Assembly (NCBI GenBank): GCA_963576785.1
Contig: OY756151.1
Location: 1,364,001 to 1,428,000, forward strand
Source of the DNA: Chlorophyllum brunneum
Taxonomy: Eukaryota; Basidiomycota; Agaricomycetes; Agaricales; Agaricaceae
Direction of reading: 5' to 3'
DNA: 64,000 bases
Shown: in pieces, positions 45,801 through 55,127 of the stretch
Position numbering within the stretch: the first letter of the stretch is position 1
Layout: every line of letters starts with the position of its first letter
Translations under genes and position numbers: made by a program
The notes under the pieces: generated by a model
Told to the model about the DNA's origin: nothing
The model's input: the letters and a program-made list of their open reading frames with translations, nothing else
The model's database searches: none

Positions 45801-47845
45801 CTATATTTGACCATTGTCTACCGGCTCTAGAACGCTCAACTCCTCCGGACTAGCGGATTGTGATTCATGACGGTCAAAACCACGACCTCGTACATCCGAG
45901 TTTAACTCGCCGACATCCATCAGATGCTCCCGAAGGAGGCATATAGTGCGGACCCGCTCTTCATGTGAGAGCAGTGTTCCTTCAGCAAGGGAAGGTTGTC
46001 CGCGCCCGATCAAGTGTATTAATCCATAGACCGATAATGGTTTTATGCCTACAACACTTGTACAGGTTAGCTTGAATCAGGATCAGAGGAGGATAGCCGT
46101 TCATACCAAACAGCACAAGGAGTAGTGACGTTCCAAAGACAATGGCAAATGCACCATTGATAAATGTCCACAAGCCTCCAAGGACCGAGAATCCTTTCAT
46201 GACTGAATTCTCTTTGAAGTCCTGAGCTACAGGATATCTACCATATGCTGGATCCCTCTTGGGAAATAAAAGTCGTAGTGTGGTCTTGTCAGATGTAGAT
46301 GCTATTGGCTCTGGCAGTGCTGCTTCAATATTTGCAACTGGAAAGGTACGGTACTAAGACAGATGTACATTCAGTGGTCATCATCAAAGTGCTGAATATT
46401 TGATCTCACTGAATTAAACCCAAGAGTTGCAAGACCTGTATGCTTTATCTTTTGTCTTAATGAAAAAGACATTATTGCATAAACATGCATCCCAGGAAAA
46501 ATTAGAAGGGGAACTGCTTGATCTGTATCATCTTCTGGTGATCCTGTCATCCCTGCAATGAATGATATAGCTTGAGGTAGTGCTGGTAGCTCCTGTTCAA
46601 ATGGAGCTGAGGATAACCGGGAAAAGTCAACTTTTATCAGGATTTCTGCAGTCACCAATAGCAGTGCTGCATTGGAAATGGTAAGGCTAGAACATTTTTG
46701 AAATAAAGAAGAACAGTATACCAAAAGCTGGAAGTGGAGAGCAGATAAATTTTGCTCGAGAAAGTGATACTTGTGGAGCACAATGTACAGCTAGATACAT
46801 ATTTAGTCAAATCAAAGAAATCCATTTTTTCTGAGTTAATAGGTATTTACCTTTGGGTAGCTTGGGTTCAGTACTGGCAAATACTTCAACTTGGATGGCA
46901 TCTATAAGTTGAGAAGGCCCCACATATGGGGTTTCCTGTAAGATAATTAGTATCTGTTTACAAACCATAGTAAGAGACATTTACTGCATAAATCACAAAC
47001 CCTTGGTAGCCAGTTGTAAAACCTCCTTTTTCCCATTTACTGGAAGATATACTCAGTTCCTTGATGGGGAGCATGAGTGGATGTTGAACTGGTTGGAATA
47101 CAATTGCATTGAATGCTATTGCACTCAGAATAGCTAAGCAGACCCCTGCTATTATCCCTCATATGATTCTGACAAGTATTCCCTCCATTCTGAGAATTTT
47201 TTCAGCCTTGTTGAATGAGATAAAGAAATTAGTCACTTACTTATAGCGGCCTTGAAACATGAAATTTCCAAAAAAAAGTCTTGAAATATTCCAGAGTGTT
47301 CTGGAATGGGTGGGGTGGTTGCTACCCAGAATTTGAAAAGGCTTGAGGGCTGTTCTTCCTCTATTGCTACCAAAGTCCCAAATAAGACCAAATAGTAGAA
47401 TTAGCAGGCACACTGTCATGGCCACTATAGATGAGAAAAAACCATAAACAACAGTGCTCCCTTCACTGCCTTGTTTAATCATGTCAGGGGCCATCTCAAG
47501 AATGTAGTATATGCCTATCAGGGGACCTTGTAAGATGATTGGCATTGCTTAAGTCAAGTAACCTCACCTGCAACAACCTCAAATAATAACAAGATAAATT
47601 CAGACAAATTAAGCCAGAAGTTCATGGCCACCTGACTAGACAAGTTTAGGATGTTGTGAAGCATATTGGGAATTGGCATATGCAAAAATATGGTGATCCA
47701 GAACAAGAAAAGGGAGGAAAAGGATGATTGAAACCAGGTCCTGATCCATGATCTCTGCTACCACTACATAAGCCCACAGAATGCAAGTGGCTAGTGTTGA
47801 AAGAATCAGGACCCGGAATGTGATGATACGAAGTAATTGGTGCAT
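45801..47845 (-). pseudogene. Decaying paralogue of the membrane protein gene at 48857-50949 (copy 1)
   Basis: Its exons parallel those of the intact neighbour. The first helix block is 47845 down to about 47640 (MHQLLRIITFRVL); others are near 47490 (GIYYILEM), 47200 (VFQPVQHPLMLPIKEL), 46600 (LLIFPGMHV, MSFSLRQKI), 46360 (YRTFPVANIEAALPEP) and 46200-45801 (GGLWTFINGAF, then KPLSVYGLIHL to the stop). Three things argue against function. TGA at 47161-47159 stands where the neighbour has CGA. The first exon ends in a stop with no good donor before the next homologous block, which is in another frame. The whole body is nearly free of CpG. Still, most exon frames remain open, so loss is recent or some splice form could survive. 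The family is an uncharacterised basidiomycete multi-pass membrane protein. Confidence 0.7.
46381..47760. other. CpG-depleted island
   Basis: By eye I count three CpG dinucleotides in these 1380 bases, while a comparable 360-base stretch of the intact paralogue (about 49381-49740) has about 17. Flanks on both sides return to normal CpG. TG and CA are frequent. The pattern is that left by long-term cytosine methylation and deamination. Confidence 0.8.
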
Positions 47846-48189
47846 GAGTGGATGGCTTGAACCTCAGAGCAGTAGGTACTTTTATACAGCAAGATCAACT
47901 TTGCCTTGGAAACCAGGGGATCGAATATAATCATAGTGATATAGGTGTTAGGAGATGGTATCATGGGTTTGTCAGTTTGATAGCATAATCCGGTGTTGGT
48001 TTGATTGTTGCCTAGTACCCAACAATCAAGCCCACATTCCAAAACGTGGATCCATGATTCTCGCAGTGATGATCGTAGACCGCAGCAACCGAGACAAAGA
48101 TTCCCCCTTCGCCATCACGATGCCCTCCCATATGAACCGGTCGCAGTCCACCACTAGCAGTACTTGGTAGTCTGAAAAAAAATTTGTAT
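47846..48189. other. Upstream flank of the copy-1 pseudogene
   Basis: No gene seen. CpG content returns to normal from about 47990. Confidence 0.5.
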
Positions 48190-48518
48190 CCTCCCAACCC
48201 ATCCTCTCTCTTTCCTAGTCCGCTGATCACATTTAATTTCTTTCTCATTAATCTTCTTCTAGTCCCCATACAATGTAAGCAAGCCCCTCCTTGATTATCT
48301 TCCTCTACTTTCTCCGGAACACCATCTGGCAGATCCAGGTTCGAGCTCAACACCATGTCCCCACCAAGTTCTTTCGGCTCCTCTGGTTCTCTATGTCGCC
48401 TACTGGTTGAGCTGCCACGGGCACCAAAGATGGTACGCACGAGGGAGAAATTGCAATGGCATCGGTAAGATAAACTGTGAATCCTGTTGGTGACCAGTCA
48501 AATTCGAGTGGCCAAGTG
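48190..48518 (-). pseudogene. ARH1: Relic of ARH1 (adrenodoxin reductase)
   Basis: The stretch 48190-48380 aligns with the 3' end of the intact ARH1 gene (about 51575-51780) in the same orientation, including CCCAACCCATCCTCTC, AGTCCGCTGA, CCCCTCCTTGAT and the REPEEPKEL coding segment. About 48395-48430 matches 51845-51880 but inverted (CTTTGG...CAGC-CAACC on the opposite strand). About 48440-48518 matches 52065-52165 (the SPTGLTV segment) in the original orientation. The reading frame is destroyed by indels and by the inversion, and most of the gene is missing. It lies exactly where an ARH1 copy would be expected after block duplication. Confidence 0.8.
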
Positions 48519-48596
48519 TTGTATCGCTGGCTCTGCTCAGATGTTGTTCCTATTCTAGGTCTCGCCAAGCTTATCGCAAAAGTTTGGATCGCATAA
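48519..48596 (+). pseudogene. SDH4: Relic of the last intron and exon of SDH4
   Basis: This piece matches 45525-45602: the intron end (TTGTTCCTATTCTAG) and the complete last exon (48559-48596), which still reads GLAKLIAKVWIA and stop. Only a few substitutions separate the two (for example GCCTCACTGAG versus GTCTCGCCAAG). No other SDH4 exon is found upstream; ARH1 relic sequence abuts it directly. Without the earlier exons it cannot make the protein. Confidence 0.85.
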
Positions 48597-48856
48597 AACA
48601 GTTCCGTGGTTGGGGCGCAAAGGTCTCTGCCATCTTTAAATTCTACGTTACATTGTGTATGTTTCGTGAATGCCATCCTCCTTTGACTGCATTTTTCCCC
48701 TGCCTCGTCTGGGAATGGAACCCATCTAAGGTGCTTGTATGCCTCATGCCCCCCGAGGCGTCCAAGGAAGATTAGAGCAGGGATGAGGTGTATGTGATGC
48801 AGGGGTAGAGTGACGTCGAAGATCCTTGAGCCACAAGGTCGAGAGATCTACTAAAT

Positions 48857-50949
48857 TTACACGCTAGCTTGAAAATGTGAGCTCAGCTTCTGCTCCTGTT
48901 CAATGGGGTGTTCCGACACCAATCTTTCCTGACTACCGTCATGAACCGCATCAGAACTTCCTGACCCTCCCGACTTGAGATCCGGAATGTCCAACAGGTG
49001 CTGCCGAAGGATGGCCACGGTATGGGCCTGTTCTTCGCCCGACATAGACATACCTTCGCTTAAGGCTGCCTTATCTTTACGAAACAGATGTATCAGCCCA
49101 TATATCGACAAAGGCTTGATTCCTATAACCCCGACTTAGAACAAAGTTGACTCGAACAGAATAGAATACACGCACCGAATGATACCAAGAGGAGCGAGCA
49201 ACCAAAGACGATCATGAATATACCATTAATTATCGTCCACAAGCCTCCAACAGAAGATATCCCAGTCATGATGGATTGTTCGATGTCTTGAGTTAGCGTG
49301 TATCTCGCATATTTAGGATCCCTCCCTGGAATGAAGATTCGTAGCGTGGATATCTCCGGGCCTCGTATGGGTGGTGTTGGGTCAGGGAAAACCGTGTCTA
49401 TATGAGCGACAGGAAAGGTGCGATACTGTTTCCCCCGATTTATATAATTGTGTCATAAAAGGAGAGAATGCAAGAAAGCATACCTGCTTAATCCCAAAGG
49501 TTCCTAATGCGAGATTCCCGATCCTCTGCCTTAGAGATAACGAAATAGTAGAAAGAAGGTTTGATCCAGGGAATATGAGGAAGGGCGCTGTGCCTTCGAG
49601 GATATCTTCGACTTGCTTGGCCATCCCAACTGTCAGTTTTATAGCTCCTTCCGTCTGGTTTTTTGCATAATCCGACTGGCTCTCTCGAAGATTTGTAAAG
49701 TTGGCTGTGACGATGAGTATCGTATGAGCACTCAATGACGGCGCCACGTCTAGTTAGCAAACTCCCATCAGTATCGAATCTGTCGAGACAGCCCAAACGC
49801 AAACCCACTTGTGTCGGTAAGAGCAGGCACGTTGCAGTGGAATTGCACTAGCCCTTGAACATCCGGAAGAGGTTGACAAATATCTGAATGATAATTCGAC
49901 GAGGACGTTTCAGTAAGACTCTCGTGTGATTTTGAAGTACCTACCTGTACGCCGGGCTCCTCCAGGTCCTTCGAATGCTGGAATTGTCGAAGTTGAAATA
50001 GTCGTAGAATCCACAATGGACTGTGCATCGTAAGGGCTCTCCTACGCGAATTTAGACCCGGATCACCAATGGAAATGAAACCCGACTTACCACAAGGAAA
50101 GTCCAGGGTTCATATGCCCCCACGTTCAAAACACTTGTCCATGTGTCTTCCACCAAAGGGGAGTCTTGTATTTTCAGGCGGGTTGGGTCTTGAAGCGGCT
50201 GAATCACAAGTACATACAAAACAACCAGCTCAAATATGAACAGAAGACTTTTTGCTAGTACACCTCGCAACCTCGTCTCAATTTTTTTTTCTGATCTATA
50301 AGATTTGAATGGGAAAATTTGAGCAGGGTTGGGTTGATTGAACTTACTTGAAGCGTTTACTGAATAATGGCATGTATTGCTTGCTATTGCGTAAATTTTC
50401 CCGAACGGTGTTGGACCTAAAAATTCTCCTACTAGTGACCAGACCCCAGGCTAGGATAATAAGGCAGACAATTTCGCAGATTGCGAGGATATAGAGGCAG
50501 ACGAGGAATGCGTAAAGTGTATTAATTTGTCGGCCTTCCCCTTGAGTAATGACAAGAATGGACATCTTCGTAGCCCAGTACATGACTGCGTATTCCAATG
50601 TTAGCGCCGAATGAATGCTTGGTGAGGATTGGACTTCACCTATGATACTTTCAGTCGAACGTGCCACTAGTTCGAAAAAATTTGACCAGAACCTCGTCCT
50701 GTAAAGAAATCACTATCATCAAACCTGATTTCAGCGGTAGTACAGAGAGAATAAAACAAACTTGAGAATCAAGGCGTGGATGACAATGAATGCAGGTAAT
50801 AGAGGATAAGCCATGGCGACAAAGTCCGAACCAACTGCATTACTGATAATTGAATGATTCGAGGAAACGATGGAGATGTGCACGAAGAGAGACAAAAGTG
50901 CAGTATGATTCAGCACCCAGAAATTGAGGAAGCATAGGAAGGCGTGCAT
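48857..50949 (-). CDS. Multi-pass membrane protein of an uncharacterised basidiomycete family (copy 2, intact)
   Basis: Nine exons, 50949-50762, 50698-50640, 50585-50348, 50295-50091, 50041-49945, 49883-49809, 49749-49484, 49425-49176 and 49122-48857, close in frame to 547 residues. Predicted helices lie near the N-terminus (LNHTALLSLFVHISIV, MAYPLLPAFIVIHALIL), at about 100-140 (LYAFLVCLYILAICEIVCLIILAW), at about 170-190 (SLLFIFELVVLYVLVI) and near residues 430-460 (GGLWTIINGIFMIVFGCSLLLVSFG). Between the last two lies a long, probably extracellular region with NxT sites. The GGLWT-NG-F-FG helix followed by KPLSIYGLIHLF is a hallmark of this fungal family, whose function is unknown. The soluble tail ends in a Glu/Gln-rich segment. 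A decayed paralogue lies just downstream. Confidence 0.75.
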
Positions 50950-51531
50950 GGTGGATGTGCGGGCGATATCGTCAGGCTGCAAGTGCTTATTTATACCACT
51001 TAACTACCAATGGCTCCCCGCTTTCACTTCCAGATTTGTAGCCGATCCCTTGATATCTGATTCATAGGGACAGCGTGTGGGATAGTCTTTCAGCAGTTGG
51101 ATCAATACTGATCATATCATAGATGTAACCTAGCGATTGGCAGGGTGGAACGGGAAGGACTTGTATCCGATCAGCGACCCGGTGCATTAAAATATCCGAC
51201 ATGGAAACTTCCGGAAAACTCAAACTACTGGTCCCATCAAAAAATCGTAGGGGAGCTGTGCACGCCACAGAAGTTGGGGAATAGTAAAATCTCAGAGATT
51301 GCATAGAGTCGAGATTAAATGATCATTTCTAGTTAAATATTTTCAGACGGAATGAGCAATGGAGTCTAATCGGAGGCGACAATGAAGTGCATAGTGATGT
51401 AGTGGTGAGGGACTCAGTGGATTGCGCCATCAGGTTCGTCGAGTCGGTGACAAGTTTACATCAAACGAACGAGGTGGATGAGTGGCGTGAAGTCAATACT
51501 AACGAGAGGTAGCTGGGGATGAAAGTTATTA
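50950..51531. other. Intergenic, no gene seen
   Basis: Upstream region of the membrane protein gene and 3' flank of ARH1. Short frames only. Confidence 0.5.
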
Positions 51532-53030
51532 CTAATCGCGTTTAATAGCCTGAAGAAACCTCCTTGCTTCTTCCCAACCCATCCTCTCCCTCTCTTTTCC
51601 AGTCCGCTGACCACGTCCAATCTCTTCCTCATCGATCTTCTTCCAATCCTGATACGTCGTAATCAACCCCTCCTTAATGCCTTCTTCTACTTCTTTCGGA
51701 ACATCATCTAGATTCGGATTCGGGTTCAATACCACATCTTCAACGAGTTCTTTTGGTTCTTCAGGTTCTCTATCGGGTAAAACGTCGCCTAAGACTGTAT
51801 CTGCTGCAGCGTATGCGTTGATCATGGTTGAAGCCAAAACACCTTTGGCTCCTGTAGCAGCCCAACCGGAAGCATAAACATTCCTAAGGGCGTGCCCTTC
51901 GTTTGTGATTACCCTCGCGCCGAGCGTACGTAAATGTCCCAAGCCAGGATCATAAAATGATGCGGTAGGTTCCGCGTGAAATCCTAGTGAAGTCACAACG
52001 AGCGACGGAGAAAGTGTAGACGTTTCACCTGTAGAAACGGCACGTTGTGTCTTTGGATCCACGATGGTATGTGCTAGGGATAAATGGGCAACAGATGGAT
52101 CGGTAGGGGAAACTGTAAGTCCTGTGGGTGAACGGTAGAAATCCAGTGACCATGTCTTTGGTGTAGTACCAAAGGCATTTTTGGAGCCTTTAGTGAGGAT
52201 TTGGAGGGAACGTGATTGTTGACGCGTGAGTGTAAGATCTGGAGAGGGTTTGAGGATGGATGGGTCGATGGGAACCATGGATGAGTCTGGGAGATTTATA
52301 AGCTCTCGGAGCTCTTTTGTCGTGAAAGCGGCTTCTAAGGGTCCGCGTCTACCAACGATAGATATGTGCTTGACATTAGAGCGGGACAGAACGTCGAGGA
52401 CGGGCTGTGGGACGTCATATTCAGCAAGAGTTGATACTGGCGTGAGCAGCATGCGAGCTACGTCCAGGGATACGTTTCCGTTTCCGATAATGGATACATG
52501 GGATACTTTGTCTAATGCCGGTGGCGAGGGTTTGTTTGGGTGTTGGGTATACCAGTGTACTAGAGAAAGCGCAGGAACGCAATGCTGTGAGGGGGGTAGT
52601 GCTGAATGGAGGGTGGGTAGAGTACAGCCAGTTGCGAAGAGTACATGTGAATAGTGGCTGAAGAGTGAAGTGAGGGGAAGTGATTGAGTATGTTGTATTG
52701 GTGTTACAGCGTCACCGACGTTGATGTTCCCGAGAAAACGGAAGCGAGAATCAGACGCCGTAATGTCGAATTTATGAGTGCAGTTCTACAGAAAAATATG
52801 TTTAGGGAGGGCGCTTTCGAGAGTTTAACAAGACTTACCTTGACTTCTGGGTGGTCTGGTGCTACGCCGTAGCGAACGAGCCCGTGAGGGGCCCATAGTC
52901 TATCAAAAATGTGGACGCGGACAGGCGGAGAGGTGCTCGCATTCGGGACCAAGGAAAGAATCCGGGATGCGACATAAAAGGCCGAGGGGCCTCCCCCTAT
53001 TATAGCCAACTTGAGTGGTTGCAAAGGCAT
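51532..53030 (-). CDS. ARH1: NADPH:adrenodoxin/ferredoxin reductase
   Basis: Two exons, 53030-52839 and 52785-51532, with a 53-base intron, give 481 residues, the usual family length. It passes electrons from NADPH through FAD to mitochondrial ferredoxin for Fe-S cluster and haem A synthesis. KLAIIGGGPSAFYVASRIL is the FAD-binding fold, and RVHIFDRLWAPHGLVRYGVAPDHPEVK is the family signature. VSIIGNGNVSLDVARML is the NADP-binding motif. NVYASGWAATGAKG closes the FAD site. I see no mitochondrial presequence before the first motif; a 5' UTR intron (GTAAAC...TATGCAG) seems to end just before the ATG, so a presequence-coding exon could be missed. The 3' end of this gene is the source of the relic at 48190-48518. 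Confidence 0.92.
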
Positions 53031-53441
53031 TATATCTGCATATTATCCGTCTATGTTAGTAGCCCTCGTTTACCTGAGAGATAATGAAGCCTGAGGTCGA
53101 TGCCGACCTGATGACGACTGACTCGAAAGTCAAGTCCCGAGACGGAATCAGCCGATGTAACCGGTGTTTGGTGGAGCCAAATATGATTCTGAAAATTGTT
53201 CTAGCAGAGCCCTAGATAAGTAAACAGACGCTGCAAGGTTGTGTTGGACGTACATAATATTCCATTTGAGGCAGATTTGGGGTCGAGCATCAGCGACTGA
53301 CAAGTCAGACGAACAACCAAGGGCAAAGTTTGGTTCGGAGGATGAAGCCAAATACGTCGTAAAGAAGCCGCGGCCGGCAGCGCTACGTCTTCCGTGATCT
53401 AGGCTACCAGTGTTCAGTACATCACCTCTTCACTTAGCTTC
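53031..53441. promoter_or_regulatory. Shared divergent promoter region of ARH1 and OMA1
   Basis: 411 bases separate the ATGs of two divergently transcribed mitochondrial genes. A probable 5' UTR intron of ARH1 occupies its left end. No clear TATA box was seen for either gene. Confidence 0.5.
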
Positions 53442-55019
53442 ATGTTGAGAACCTTGTTCACCGCTCCAAAACTCACAAAATGTATACGGCAACCACTCGC
53501 GCTTCGAATACCACAACCTATCATCAACAGAGAATTCCGGACCACGATATCGAAGCATAACCGATACATTCGGTTCTCTGATCCCCCAAACCCTGGCGGT
53601 GGACATCAACGTCCAAAAGGTCCATTAAACTGGAGAACATGGGATCCACCAGTCAAGTTTGGTGTAGGCATTCTTGTCTTCGGTGGTGTCTACTATGTCG
53701 CACAGTACGCCGTCTTTCTCACTCAAGTGAAAGCTCCTATCAATTCATACAAAGCTTGGAACAGGTACCACAGACAGGCAGGTGGCGTTTCATGAACACC
53801 AGTAGTCGGACAGAAGCCAGTGTGCGATTTTTTTCACAAAATGCTACAAAGGAAAAGCTGACATGTCTGTTCAGTTGGGGGAAGCGATGCGCGAACAATT
53901 GACACATGAGCTAGCCGGAAAAATACTGCCTCCTAATCACCCAATTTCATTACACGTTCGTAGAGTCGCGTCACGCATCTTGAGGTCCTCAAACCTCGGA
54001 CGCATTCACGGAGAGACTTCATCTATACCCCTATCAAACTCTCCTTTTGGATTCGGCGACGAAGTTTGGACACCCAAAGATGACTATGGTGCAGCTGCAC
54101 GTCATTCATATGGACCTGAAAAAGAATGGGATGTTGTCGTTGTGCATGATCCTAAGGTTATCAATGCCATGGCTGCCCCTGGTGAGTAGTACACGGATAT
54201 CTTTCAAGTCTTGTCTGAGCCCTTGAATGCCATCTAGGTCTAATTATGGTGTTCTCCGGCCTGTTACCTGTATGTCAAGATGAACAAGGACTTGCTGCAG
54301 TCCTGTCGCACGGTATACAATTTTCCATGAATCAGCGAGTACCTAATTAGACATGTATATCTTAGAAATCGGTCACGTAGTTGCTCGACACACCGCCGAA
54401 CGTGTATCATCACAAGCAGTGATGATGGCTTTAGTCATTGCTTTACAAGCCCTCGGTCTGGACTGGGGTTTGTCGAGCCTTGTTCGAACCTTCCTCCTCG
54501 AGCTTCCGAACTCACGTACGCAAGAATTTGAAGGTATATCAATTGACTCAAATCATTTCTACACCCCCCATTAAATATCATCCTTATAGCGGACCTCATT
54601 GGCCTTCGACTCATGTCTCGTGCTTGCTACGACCCCGCAGCGTCACCCCAGTACGTGACTTTCAGCTTGTTGCGTTGCCCAGCCCGCGACTCACGTCATC
54701 CGATTTAAAAGGATGTTTGAGCGAATGGGCCGTATCGAAGCTAAGATGGGATCCAGAGGTCTTGACTTCTTTCAGACACATCCCTCATCCGAACGACGTG
54801 TCAAAGTCAGTTTTTTCTCTGATTATCAGATGAACCTCATTTTCTAACACGCTGTTGATATTTTCGCTCCCCTAGCAATTGGAAGAGGTATTACCGGAGG
54901 CATATTCTATACTCGCTGCAAACCCTGAATGTGCAGCTTTGAGGGACCGTTTGGAAGAGTTTAGGGATAATAATAGGGCAGTCCGAATTAATGCCAATCG
55001 TGAAATAGAGTACGCATGA
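53442..55019 (+). CDS. OMA1: Mitochondrial inner-membrane metalloprotease OMA1 (peptidase M48)
   Basis: Eight exons, 53442-53704, 53755-53821, 53875-54181, 54238-54312, 54366-54533, 54590-54650, 54712-54805 and 54876-55019, give 392 residues. The N-terminal 40 residues are basic, as in a mitochondrial presequence. A single helix follows (VKFGVGILVFGGVYYVAH), then the family segment LEQVPQTGRWRFMN. The zinc site is HEIGHVVARH (His237, Glu238, His241), with Glu293 in EFEADLIGLRLM as third ligand. HPSSERRVK is the conserved late motif. OMA1 is a stress-activated protease of inner-membrane quality control. Intron 4 splits the HExxH motif between H and E. Intron 7 uses a GTCAGT donor. It shares a divergent promoter with ARH1. 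Confidence 0.93.
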
Positions 55020-55127
55020 TTGTCAACATCGTATATATGTACATGGCACAACCGGATAAAACACAAAACCTAGTGTTACACGCACAAAACAAACATACAA
55101 TCGAGATGGGTTCGTACACCCTAAATA

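Noticed and set aside
48012..48676. Two overlapping minus-strand frames as a new gene
   Set aside because: They are the broken frames of the ARH1 and SDH4 relics.
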